From: Bacillus norwichensis
GTDB lineage: Bacteria; Bacillota; Bacilli; Bacillales; Bacillaceae_C
Direction of reading: 5' to 3'
DNA length: 62,822 bases
Assembly (NCBI RefSeq): GCF_014836955.1
Contig: NZ_JACSPV010000020.1
Location: 1-62,822 of the forward strand
Both the position numbers and the translations under genes were made by a program. The notes beneath the pieces are model-generated. The model was not told the origin of the DNA and searched no databases. It saw only the letters and a program-made list of their open reading frames with translations. Positions 43,074 to 50,899 of the stretch are shown in pieces (position 1 is the first letter of the stretch; the number at the start of each line of letters is the position of its first letter).

Positions 43074-43250
43074 GGTTTGATTAAGTGGAGTATCGACACT
43101 ATGAAGGATTTATGATTATATGTCGGCGTGAGCAGAATTATTAAAAACGGTCTTACTAACAGGACTTTCATTACGAACCTGCCAAAATGAGGCACTCTTT
43201 TCATCAGAAAAAGCTAAAAAAAGAAATTTGACCCAAAAATGAGCAGTTTA

Positions 43251-43281
43251 TGAATAGAACCTATTTTTTTGAAAGATACTA
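43251..43281 (+). promoter_or_regulatory. sigma-G promoter of spoVT
   Basis: TGAATA at 43251-43256, 18 bp, then GATACTA at 43275-43281 fits the sigma-G consensus with one mismatch in the -10. The leader is about 130 nt. The rest of the 340-bp gap from mfd shows nothing I can name. Confidence 0.7.
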
Positions 43282-43416
43282 TTTCCAACAACGCAAGGCA
43301 ATGGGTTGAAAAAGAAGTATTTGCAGGAATAGTGAAAAGGGATCTTAAAATAGGCTCCCTCAAGTTCAATTTTGGATATTCCGGAAATCATCTGATGAAA
43401 GAGAGGCAACTTTGTG

Positions 43417-43953
43417 ATGAAGGCAACAGGAATAGTTCGTCGTATTGATGATCTGGGAAGAGTAGTGATACCGAAAGAAATTCGAAGGACACTCAGAATT
43501 CGGGAAGGAGATCCGCTTGAAATCTTTGTAGATCGCGAAGGAGAAGTCATACTTAAAAAATATTCCCCAATTAATGAATTGGGTGATTTTGCAAAAGAAT
43601 ATGGTGAAGCATTGTTTGACAGTCTTGGCAGCTCTGTCTTAATTTGTGACAGGGATGCAGTTATAGCTGTAGCCGGCAGCTCGAAAAAGGATTACATGAA
43701 CAAAAATAACAGTGAAATGATTGAGCAGGCTATGGCTAACAGAACGTCTAAGCTGGAAACTACCGCTGGCACCTTGGCTCTTGTAGAAGGCGTAGAGGAA
43801 GAGATTGCTTCTTATGCGATTGCACCTATCATTGCAAGCGGTGATCCTATCGGCGCGGTTGTCATTTTCTCCAAAGATAAGACCATCGGGGAAGTTGAAC
43901 AAAAATCGGCTGAAACTGCGGCAAGCTTTTTGGCAAGGCAAATGGAATCTTGA
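43417..43953 (+). CDS. spoVT: forespore transcription regulator SpoVT
   Basis: SpoVT is an AbrB-family tetramer that tunes sigma-G genes. The 178 residues have an AbrB-like swapped-hairpin DNA-binding domain (GIVRRIDDLGRVVIPKEIRR) and a C-terminal GAF domain (about 56-178). ATG at 43417 is preceded by AGAGAGG. A paralogue of the N-domain, abrB, lies 20 kb upstream. A 197-bp repeat starts 10 bp after the stop. Confidence 0.96.
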   Translation: MKATGIVRRIDDLGRVVIPKEIRRTLRIREGDPLEIFVDREGEVILKKYSPINELGDFAKEYGEALFDSLGSSVLICDRDAVIAVAGSSKKDYMNKNNSEMIEQAMANRTSKLETTAGTLALVEGVEEEIASYAIAPIIASGDPIGAVVIFSKDKTIGEVEQKSAETAASFLARQMES

Positions 43954-43962
43954 ACTAATATT

Positions 43963-44160
43963 TTAACTTTATTCAGCAGAAGTCTCCCACTTCTGTAAGT
44001 GGTTAGATGAATGCATGTTGGTTTTCCATTCAGCAGGGGTTCAAACCCAGGCTGAATAAAGTTAAAGCCTCCGGCGGATGCCACAGATTTTCAGAGGGAA
44101 TTTATTGAGCGAAAGCTTGATAAAATCTGGGCGCAAATACGCCAAGGCGCATTTGATAAA
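43963..44160. repeat. structured ~197-bp repeat, copy 1
   Basis: The element starts TTAACTTTATTCAGCAG and ends CATTTGATAA. It is about 95% identical to a copy at 49692-49888 and in the same orientation. It holds two modules. The first is bounded by TTTATTCAG and CTGAATAAA and contains CCACTTCTGTAAGTGG. The second has CAGATTTT paired with AAAATCTG, and GCGCAAATACGCC with GGCGCATTTG. No coding capacity is seen. Confidence 0.9.
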
Positions 44161-44167
44161 AGGAAAG

Positions 44168-44340
44168 GGCTGTCTCAAAAGCCCCCAAATGAATCAGTCG
44201 AAGGAAAAACAGTTTGTCGTTTTTTCTCGGCTGATTTTGCATTTTGTGAAGGTAGTTATATTCGCCAATTGTACCCATTTTTAATGGGAACCTCATAATC
44301 GCACTTGGAAGCAGCAAAAAATGGGCATTTGCCTTAATTT
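44168..44340. mobile_element. possible insertion-sequence end remnant
   Basis: GGGCTGTCTCAAAAGCCCC at 44168-44186 resembles the terminal sequence of several Firmicute insertion sequences. The AT-rich stretch behind it contains TTTTTAATGGGAACCTCATAA. There is no transposase. The call rests on memory of such ends and is weak. Confidence 0.3.
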
Positions 44341-44552
44341 TATTTTGTAGAGGTCTTTACTTAATAAAGCAGCAAAGCATCATATCCTGGCGGCAATGGG
44401 GAAGATCTTGTTGGCGATATTTTGGGGATATCTATTCCTCAAGCGAAATCCGGTATAATCGCGTGGATTCTGTTTTTAGCGATCACTCGTTGACGAATCC
44501 AGTGTGGTATAATTGCTTCCGGATGAAATTATGTAGAAAGGCGAGGGAGAGC

Positions 44553-46154
44553 TTGCCGAATGATTCACGACAATTGATGAAAGGCGCTGTTATTTTGACG
44601 TTAGCAGCTTTCATCATTAAGATTTTAAGCGCGGTATACCGCGTCCCTTTTCAAAATATTGTTGGCGACACGGGCTTTTACATATATCAGCAGGTCTATC
44701 CGTTGTACGGCATTGCTTCTGTTCTGGCAGCTTCCGGTTTTCCGGTGATTATTTCGAGGATTGTAGCGAAAAAAACTGCTGAAAATGAAGCAGATTTGCA
44801 ACGGACATTACAAACAATATTTATTGTTTTGTGCATTGTTGGAATCACTCTCTTTCTGTTTGTATTTTTCGGTGCCAACGCAATCGCCGGCTGGATGGGG
44901 GACCCCTTGCTTGCACCTGTGATTCAAGTCATCGCTTTTCCATTTTTGCTATTACCGTTTCTTTCCGTATGGAGGGGAGCTTTTCAGGGAAGTGGAAATA
45001 TGACCCCGACTGCGGTTAGCCAGGTTACGGAGCAGTTCATCAGGGTGGCAGCCATTTTGATCATTTCCTATTTTCTTGTGAACGGGGGCTTCTCTCTTTA
45101 TGAAACAGGGCGTGGAGCCTGGACAGGAGCAGTGATTGGCGGGGTTGCCGGTCTTATTGTAATGAGTAGGTATGTTCGAAAAACAGGGTTGAATGTATTT
45201 TCTTTTCAGCGCGTTTCAATACGGGAATTACTGTCTGTGGGAAAAATAGTAGTTATCTATGGTACGGCTATTTGCTTCAGTGGTCTTCTTTTAATTTTGT
45301 TCCAATTGGTCGATTCGTTGAACTTATATACGCTTCTTGTACAATCAGGCTGGCAAATGGAAGAGGCGAAGTCATTGAAAGGCGTTTTCGATCGGGGGCA
45401 ACCGCTTATTCAGCTTGGTACCGTTGTGGCTACTTCGATGTCACTGGCGCTTATCCCAGCAGTGACGACAGCCTGGACGCAAGGGAATACAGAGATTCTT
45501 CAAAAGAAAGTGATGACAACGTTTAAGGTCAGTCTGGCTGTCGGATTGGGTGCAGCTGTTGGGCTGATGAATATCATAAAGCCGACTAATATCATGCTTT
45601 TTAAAAATGCAGATGGTTCAGGCGTTCTGGCTGTATTAGCAGCGGCTATTTTATTGGCGTCAATTATTATCACTTTATCTGGGGTTCTACAAGGACTTGG
45701 ACAAATGATGGTACCGGCTAAATATATACTGTTGGGAACCATGTGCAAGTATTTCGGAAATCTTGTCCTCGTCCCTATCTATGGGTTGGCAGGAGCGGCT
45801 TGGGCGACAGTCTTTGGTTTGCTAGTAGTCTGCCTGTTCATTATGTTGAAATTGAAAAATTTTTTCTCTATTCAATCCGTTCTTTGGCATTCAGTTCCCC
45901 GCCTTATATCGGCAGCAGCTGCGATGACCATAGTTTTGCAAATGTGGCTGTTTATTTTTCAACAGATGGATATGCAGGGGCGTCTTTCCAATGCGATGGT
46001 TGCTTTAACAGGTGTGGCGATAGGGGGACTTGCCTATCTTGTGGTCATGATACAAATGAACTTGTTTACGGAAGAGGAAGCCAATCACATTCCGTATTAT
46101 TCCAAGCTTAAAAGATTCATTCGGATTGGAAAAAAAGAAAGGGGGAAAAAGTGA
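44553..46154 (+). CDS. yabM: YabM, MATE/MVF-type polysaccharide flippase
   Basis: The 533-residue protein is a multi-pass membrane protein of the polysaccharide biosynthesis / SpoVB-MurJ group, with about 14 predicted segments. It probably moves lipid-linked sugars; the substrate is unknown. TTG at 44553 is chosen because GGCGAGGGA lies 5-7 bases upstream. TATAAT elements at about 44453 and 44508 stand before it. Its stop overlaps mazG. Confidence 0.9.
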   Translation: MPNDSRQLMKGAVILTLAAFIIKILSAVYRVPFQNIVGDTGFYIYQQVYPLYGIASVLAASGFPVIISRIVAKKTAENEADLQRTLQTIFIVLCIVGITLFLFVFFGANAIAGWMGDPLLAPVIQVIAFPFLLLPFLSVWRGAFQGSGNMTPTAVSQVTEQFIRVAAILIISYFLVNGGFSLYETGRGAWTGAVIGGVAGLIVMSRYVRKTGLNVFSFQRVSIRELLSVGKIVVIYGTAICFSGLLLILFQLVDSLNLYTLLVQSGWQMEEAKSLKGVFDRGQPLIQLGTVVATSMSLALIPAVTTAWTQGNTEILQKKVMTTFKVSLAVGLGAAVGLMNIIKPTNIMLFKNADGSGVLAVLAAAILLASIIITLSGVLQGLGQMMVPAKYILLGTMCKYFGNLVLVPIYGLAGAAWATVFGLLVVCLFIMLKLKNFFSIQSVLWHSVPRLISAAAAMTIVLQMWLFIFQQMDMQGRLSNAMVALTGVAIGGLAYLVVMIQMNLFTEEEANHIPYYSKLKRFIRIGKKERGKK

Positions 46155-47617
46155 TGAATAGTATTCGAGTGGCGGGACTGGGTGCAGGAGATCTGGACCA
46201 GCTTCCTCTTGGTATCTATAAACGATTGAAAGAAACAGATCATTTATTTTTAAGAACAAAGGAGCATCCAGTTATCAAACAACTGGAAGCAGAAGGGGTT
46301 ACTTATTCTTCCTTTGACGATATATATGAAAAACACGATCAATTCGAGGCGGTCTATGAAGAAATTACGGAGTCGCTTCTTGAGAAAGCAGCTAAAAGAG
46401 ATATTGTTTACGCGGTGCCTGGTCATCCTTTGATTGCTGAAAAAACGGTCCAACTTTTATTGGAAAGGAGTGCTGCACGCGGAATTAATGTAACGGTCGA
46501 AGGAGGACAAAGCTTTTTGGATGCTTTGTTCACTGCCGTTCGTGTAGATCCTATTGATGGTTTTCAACTACTGGATGGGACAATGATGAAGCGGGGGGAT
46601 GTACAAATCTCCCAGCACGTTATCATTGCACAGGTATATGATCAAATGATTGCTTCGGATGTCAAGCTCAAATTGATGGAAAAATACCCGGACGATTATG
46701 AAATCACCGTTGTGACAGCAGCAGGAAGTTCCAACGAGAAGATTAGGACTCTTCCATTGTATGAATTGGATAGACAGCCTTTCTTGGATAATTTAACGAG
46801 TGTATATGTTCCTCCGATTATATCAAGGGAGCTTTCTTTAAAAGAGTTTTCCACATTAAGGGAGGTCATCGCTGATCTGCGTGGACCAGAAGGATGCCCT
46901 TGGGACAAAAAGCAGACGCATTTATCTTTGAAAAAATATTTGATAGAAGAATCATATGAGCTGCTTGATGCCATTGACCGCGATGATATTGATAACATGA
47001 TCGAAGAGCTTGGGGATGTGTTGCTGCAAGTGATGCTACATGCGCAAATCGGCGAGGATGAGGGTATGTTTTCCATTGAAGATGTGTTTGAGGGCATTTC
47101 GAGAAAAATGATTCGCAGGCATCCTCATGTATTTGGAGGAATAAAAGCAGACAATGCAGATGAAGTCATTAAGAACTGGGAACAAATTAAAGCGGAAGAA
47201 AAAGGGGAGCAAAAAAACAGTGACTCCCTTCTTGACCAAACTGAAAAAGGACTTCCGGCTTTACTTCGTGCTTATGAAGTTCAAAAGTCTGCAGCGAAGG
47301 TTGGCTTTGATTGGGATCATGCGAGAGAAGCTATGGAAAAAGTGAAAGAGGAAACAAAGGAATTTGAGGAAGTACTGGCGAAACAAGAAAAGAAGCGTCA
47401 ATTAGAGGAAATGGGAGATCTTCTTTTTGCAGTCGTTAATGTGGCTCGTCTTGCCAAAATCCATCCTGAGGAGGCACTACAGGCAGCCAATGAGAAGTTT
47501 TACAGACGTTTCGCTTTCATCGAGGAGGAAGTAAGGAAAAGCGGGCGGCCATTTGATGATTTTTCATTGGAGGAATTAGATTTATATTGGGATGAAGCAA
47601 AAAAACAAGGGAAATAG
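46154..47617 (+). CDS. mazG: nucleoside triphosphate pyrophosphohydrolase MazG (YabN)
   Basis: The 487-residue protein fuses two domains. The N-terminal one (about 1-220) is a tetrapyrrole-methylase-like (SAM MT) fold of unknown role, with AGLGAGDLDQLPLG. The C-terminal one is MazG-type and splits NTPs to NMP and pyrophosphate, with CPWDKKQTH and the EESYE metal motif, repeated in a second, shorter MazG half. ATG at 46154 overlaps the yabM stop and has GGGGG upstream. Confidence 0.95.
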   Translation: MNSIRVAGLGAGDLDQLPLGIYKRLKETDHLFLRTKEHPVIKQLEAEGVTYSSFDDIYEKHDQFEAVYEEITESLLEKAAKRDIVYAVPGHPLIAEKTVQLLLERSAARGINVTVEGGQSFLDALFTAVRVDPIDGFQLLDGTMMKRGDVQISQHVIIAQVYDQMIASDVKLKLMEKYPDDYEITVVTAAGSSNEKIRTLPLYELDRQPFLDNLTSVYVPPIISRELSLKEFSTLREVIADLRGPEGCPWDKKQTHLSLKKYLIEESYELLDAIDRDDIDNMIEELGDVLLQVMLHAQIGEDEGMFSIEDVFEGISRKMIRRHPHVFGGIKADNADEVIKNWEQIKAEEKGEQKNSDSLLDQTEKGLPALLRAYEVQKSAAKVGFDWDHAREAMEKVKEETKEFEEVLAKQEKKRQLEEMGDLLFAVVNVARLAKIHPEEALQAANEKFYRRFAFIEEEVRKSGRPFDDFSLEELDLYWDEAKKQGK

Positions 47618-47632
47618 AGGGTGAGTAAAGTG

Positions 47633-47902
47633 GCAACGATGCGGCTGGATAAATTTTTAAAAGTATCACGGTTAATTAAAAGACGTCCTCTTGCCAAGGA
47701 AGTTGCGGATAAGGGAAGAATTTCAATCAATGGACAGCAGGCGAAGGCCAGCTCCAATGTGAAAGTGGGAGATGAGCTCTCCATTCGCTTTGGCCAAAAA
47801 ATTGTCACAGTCCAAGTGGAAGAACTTCAGGATTCCACGAAGAAAGAAGATGCGGCAAGTATGTACCGTCTGTTAAAGGAAGAGCGATTAAAGGAAGAAT
47901 GA
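47633..47902 (+). CDS. rqcP: RqcP (YabO), S4-domain ribosome quality control protein
   Basis: RqcP works with RqcH on stalled 50S subunits to add alanine tails to blocked nascent chains. The S4-like RNA-binding domain begins at [19 protein letters not shown] at 47633 has GAGGGTGAG upstream and gives 89 residues; ATG at 47639 and GTG at 47621 are alternatives. It completes the yabM-mazG-rqcP operon and is followed by a terminator. Confidence 0.92.
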   Translation, partial: ATMRLDKFLKVSRLIKRRPLAKEVADKGRISINGQQAKASSNVKVGDELSIRFGQKIVTVQVEELQDSTKKEDAASMYRLLKEERLKEE

Positions 47903-47908
47903 TGACAG

Positions 47909-47945
47909 AAAATCGGGTGCCGATGGAAAGCACTCGATTTTTTTA
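47909..47945 (+). terminator. terminator of the yabM-mazG-rqcP operon
   Basis: AAATCGGGTGC and GCACTCGATTT pair with one G-T step around a 9-base loop and run into seven T. Confidence 0.88.
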
Positions 47946-47969
47946 TTTCATGAAAAGGGACTGATCTGG

Positions 47970-48296
47970 ATGTTACACGCGATTATTTTGTTTGTGTTAG
48001 CAGGTATTGCCGAGATTGGCGGAGGTTATCTGATCTGGCTTTGGCTGCGGGAGGGCAAGCCGTTGTATTGGGGTGTCCTAGGAGGAGCGACTTTGGCCCT
48101 CTACGGTGTGATTGCCACTTTTCAGGCATTTCCAACATTTGGACGTGTATATGCGGCATACGGTGGTGTGTTTATCATTCTATCCATTTTATGGGGGTGG
48201 GGAATCGATAAAAAGACACCTGATCTATATGATTGGGCAGGTGCCAGTATCTGCTTGATAGGTGTGGCCGTGATTCTTTTTGGTCCGCGGAATTAG
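47970..48296 (+). CDS. ynfA: YnfA/UPF0060-family membrane protein
   Basis: The 108-residue protein has four predicted membrane helices and the family hallmarks [13 protein letters not shown] and [11 protein letters not shown]. YnfA proteins belong to the small multidrug resistance superfamily; efflux activity is reported for some and is not proven here. No gene stands between rqcP and yabP in B. subtilis. It is flanked by a terminator upstream and a sporulation promoter downstream, so it looks like a single-gene insertion. Confidence 0.92.
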   Translation: MLHAIILFVLAGIAEIGGGYLIWLWLREGKPLYWGVLGGATLALYGVIATFQAFPTFGRVYAAYGGVFIILSILWGWGIDKKTPDLYDWAGASICLIGVAVILFGPRN

Positions 48297-48310
48297 ATGT
48301 GCAAGGGCTT

Positions 48311-48340
48311 GTTCTATTCGCTTCCCTCGAGACATAAATA
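48311..48340 (+). promoter_or_regulatory. candidate sigma-E promoter of yabP-yabQ
   Basis: GTTCTATT at 48311-48318, 14 bp, then CATAAATA at 48333-48340. The -35 resembles the one before bofA, and the -10 has the CATA start. B. subtilis yabP and yabQ are sigma-E genes. Confidence 0.5.
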
Positions 48341-48373
48341 TGTATAAAATCTGTGCGAAAAAGAGGGATGAAG

Positions 48374-48679
48374 ATGAGCCAATATTACGATCAAAATCAA
48401 GCTGGAAAAGGGACTGTGCCTGATCATGATCTGGTGATGCGGGGCCGCAGATTAATTGATATTACGGGTGTAAAGCAGGTAGAGAGCTTTGATAATGAGG
48501 AATTTCTACTTGAAACGGTTATGGGATTTCTGGCAATCCGGGGACACAGCCTGCAAATGAAAAATCTGGATGTTGATAAAGGCATCGTATCTATCAAAGG
48601 GAAAGTCTATGATATTGTTTACCTTGATGATCACGATGGAGGCAAAGCTAAAGGATTCTTTGGCAAGTTGTTCAAATGA
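48374..48679 (+). CDS. yabP: sporulation protein YabP
   Basis: YabP is a small mother-cell protein needed for proper spore formation; its mechanism is unknown. The 101-residue protein contains LEITGVKQV-like (IDITGVKQVESFDNEEF) and VYDIVYLDDHDG stretches conserved in the family. ATG at 48374 is 7 bases from AGAGGGA. Its stop overlaps yabQ by 4 bp. Confidence 0.92.
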   Translation: MSQYYDQNQAGKGTVPDHDLVMRGRRLIDITGVKQVESFDNEEFLLETVMGFLAIRGHSLQMKNLDVDKGIVSIKGKVYDIVYLDDHDGGKAKGFFGKLFK

Positions 48680-49296
48680 GTCTTCCTGTTCAATTTTATA
48701 CGCTGCTTGCCATGATCGGAATGGGAAGCCTCTTTGGTGCTACGCTTGATACGTACCAGCGCTTTTTGAAGCGGGGGAAAAGAAAAAGATGGATTGTCTT
48801 TTTGAATGATCTCCTGTTCTGGTTCATACAAGGGGCCCTTATCTTTTATGTTCTTTTTTTGGTCAATTACGGGGAGGTGCGATTTTATCTTTTATTGGCA
48901 CTCCTATGCGGTTTTTCAGCTTATCAGGCTCTTTTCAAAAAAATTTATCTGAAGCTACTGGAATCACTGATCCAATTGATCAAGTCCATTGCCAGATTGA
49001 TATACAGGACGGCTTATTTATTGGTGTACAAGCCCTTTAGAGGATTGTACCTTCTGATCGTTGCTATTATTCTTTATGTATTCGGCCTCTTATTGTCTCT
49101 TGTAAAAATTGTCTGGATAATGGTAAAATGGGTGATAAAGACTGTTTTTAAGCCATTTATATGGATGTTGAATAAGGTCATACCTGAATCAGTGAAAATA
49201 TTTTTCGCCCAATTGCGAAAAACAGTAGCAGGATATTTAGAAAGTAGCAAGAATATAATCATCAAAGCGATAAATTTTTTTCAAAAAAAGAGATAG
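48676..49296 (+). CDS. yabQ: sporulation membrane protein YabQ
   Basis: YabQ is a mother-cell membrane protein of the outer forespore membrane, required for cortex assembly. The 206-residue protein has hydrophobic segments at about 5-22, 40-62, 65-82 and a long basic/hydrophobic stretch from about 115. It overlaps yabP by 4 bp and precedes divIC by 11 bp. Confidence 0.92.
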   Translation: MSLPVQFYTLLAMIGMGSLFGATLDTYQRFLKRGKRKRWIVFLNDLLFWFIQGALIFYVLFLVNYGEVRFYLLLALLCGFSAYQALFKKIYLKLLESLIQLIKSIARLIYRTAYLLVYKPFRGLYLLIVAIILYVFGLLLSLVKIVWIMVKWVIKTVFKPFIWMLNKVIPESVKIFFAQLRKTVAGYLESSKNIIIKAINFFQKKR

Positions 49297-49307
49297 GAGG
49301 CTTATGG

Positions 49308-49694
49308 ATGGGTGTTAGGCCAAAAAAAACTGTTACACTTGAAAATAAATATTTGATGGAACAAGAGGCTTCTGCACGTTCGACAGTCAGAAGGCGGAAA
49401 CTATTGGTCCGACGCTTGTCCGTTTTCCTCGTATTCACCATTGTAATCTGCATTTTGCTGATTTCAACCTTGGTTTCAAGGGAGTCTGCCTTGGAGGCAA
49501 AGAAGGAAGAGAAAGCTCTGGCGGAAGCAAAATTGGCTAAACTTGAGAAGAGGCAATTGATGCTTGAGAACGAGATTTTGAAACTAAATGATGATGAATA
49601 TATTGCGAAGCTTGCCAGAAGTGAATATTTCCTTTCTGATAAAGGTGAAATCATTTTTAACATTCCAAAAGAGAAAGACAAAGAAAAGGATTAA
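49308..49694 (+). CDS. divIC: cell division protein DivIC
   Basis: DivIC joins FtsL and DivIB in the divisome and is needed for septation, including the asymmetric septum. The 128 residues show a basic cytoplasmic N-terminus, one membrane helix (about 36-57), then an extracellular coiled coil (about 60-95) and the conserved YIAKLARSEYFLSDKGE region. GGAGG lies before the ATG. A repeat element covers its stop codon. Confidence 0.96.
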   Translation: MGVRPKKTVTLENKYLMEQEASARSTVRRRKLLVRRLSVFLVFTIVICILLISTLVSRESALEAKKEEKALAEAKLAKLEKRQLMLENEILKLNDDEYIAKLARSEYFLSDKGEIIFNIPKEKDKEKD

Positions 49695-49888
49695 CTTTAT
49701 TCAGCAGAAGTCTCCCACTTCTGTAAGTGGTTAGATGAATGCCTGTTGGTATTCCAATCAGCGGGGGTTCAAACCCAGGCTGAATAAAGTTAAAGCCTCC
49801 GGCGGATGCCACAGATTTTCAGGGGGAATTTATCGAGCGAAAGCCCGATAAAATCTGGGCGCAAATACGCTAAGGCGCATTTGATAAG
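49692..49888. repeat. structured ~197-bp repeat, copy 2
   Basis: It matches 43963-44160 along the full length with about ten differences and a one-base indel. It begins with the divIC stop codon, so the divIC message runs straight into the hairpins. Its end abuts the yabR promoter. Confidence 0.9.
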
Positions 49889-49896
49889 GGCTCATA

Positions 49897-49926
49897 TTGA
49901 CACTTTTTTTAGAACTTCGCTATAAT
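49897..49926 (+). promoter_or_regulatory. sigma-A promoter of yabR
   Basis: TTGACA at 49897-49902, 18 bp, TATAAT at 49921-49926. Both hexamers are perfect. Confidence 0.9.
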
Positions 49927-49976
49927 ATAAAGTAAGGTTTATTTTTGTAAACACTTTAAGGAGGATAAATTTTTTT

Positions 49977-50381
49977 ATGTCGATTGAAGTAGGCAGCAAG
50001 GTACAAGGTAAGGTTACAGGCATCACTCATTTTGGGGCGTTTGTTGAGTTGCCCGGGGGCTCGACAGGACTTGTTCACATTAGTGAAGTAGCCGACAATT
50101 ATGTTAAAGATATCAATGAGCACTTAAAAGTTGGCGAAGAAGTGCTTGTAAAGGTCTTAAATGTTGAGAAGGATGGAAAAATTGGGCTTTCAATCCGCAA
50201 GGCCAAAGATCAGCCTCAGTCTCCTTCCCGTGCAAGACAAGGAAGAGCGAACGATTTTCGTCCAAAGGAAAGTTTCGAGCAAAAGATGAATCGCTTCTTG
50301 AAAGAAAGCGAAGATCGGTTGTCATCTTTAAAACGCCATACCGAGTCTAAACGAGGTGGACGTGGCTCCAGGAAAGGTTAA
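49977..50381 (+). CDS. yabR: S1 RNA-binding protein YabR
   Basis: The 134-residue protein has one S1 domain (about 1-72: GSKVQGKVTGITHFGAFVEL, GLVHISEVAD) and a basic, low-complexity tail ending in GGRGSRKG. It resembles general stress protein 13-type S1 proteins. The specific RNA target is unknown. AAGGAGG lies 11 bases before the ATG. Confidence 0.93.
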   Translation: MSIEVGSKVQGKVTGITHFGAFVELPGGSTGLVHISEVADNYVKDINEHLKVGEEVLVKVLNVEKDGKIGLSIRKAKDQPQSPSRARQGRANDFRPKESFEQKMNRFLKESEDRLSSLKRHTESKRGGRGSRKG

Positions 50382-50466
50382 CTTGCTGTCTCTTTAACGT
50401 ATAGACCTGACGGTCCTGACGAGGTAAAGAAAAGCATACCACCGGACTTATTCCATATGAAGAGCA

Positions 50467-50508
50467 AAAAGCGAAAGAACGATGAAAAGTTCTTTCGCTT
50501 TTTTTGAG
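50467..50508 (+). terminator. terminator of yabR
   Basis: AAAAAGCGAAAGAAC and GTTCTTTCGCTTTTT form a near-perfect stem with an ATGAAAA loop and a T run. Confidence 0.92.
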
Positions 50509-50559
50509 TTTTGAAAAAAGTGCTTTGTTTGTCTGACAGCGAGAGTCATAGGCGAAGGA

Positions 50560-50670
50560 TTAAGCTATACTACGCTTTCCTCAAGGTTCTGCGCCGATAA
50601 ATAGTCTTTCTGCGTTTTTCTTTTTCCTTTATCTCATCGGAAGCAGTCCAGTCTGTACATCGATGAGCAA
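50560..50670. repeat. dispersed repeat copy before spoIIE
   Basis: GCGCCGATAAATAG, TTTCCTTTATCTCATCGG and CAGTCCAGTC appear in the same order as at 3390-3470 and, reversed, in the tandem repeat at the right edge. No gene is seen between yabR and spoIIE. Confidence 0.6.
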
Positions 50671-50830
50671 GGCGCTATCACTGTTATTTTACCTATCAAA
50701 ATCTTTCTTCTAATAAATCCTTCCCTTTTGAGCCCTTTCGACTCTCCTTTCCCTTGCTCGACTTTCAAAGTTTATTGCTTCTCTTATTGCCCGAATTAGT
50801 CGAACGAAACTTGGACACATATCCTTTAAA

Positions 50831-50863
50831 GTGACAAAGTTTTAGGATATGCCCCCTTATAAT
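50831..50863 (+). promoter_or_regulatory. spoIIE promoter with 21-bp spacer
   Basis: GTGACA at 50831-50836 and TATAAT at 50858-50863 are 21 bp apart, the unusual spacing known for the Spo0A-activated spoIIE promoter of B. subtilis. Candidate Spo0A boxes upstream are AGTCGAA at 50798-50804 and, inverted, TTCGACT at 50737-50743, each 6 of 7 to TGTCGAA. Confidence 0.75.
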
Positions 50864-50899
50864 GGGAAGCAATTATTTATTTGCGGGGAGAGATGAAAA

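Noticed and set aside
44463-44552. 30-codon N-terminal extension of YabM
   Set aside because: A TATAAT element lies within it and the ribosome site points to TTG 44553, so the extension is not likely to be translated.
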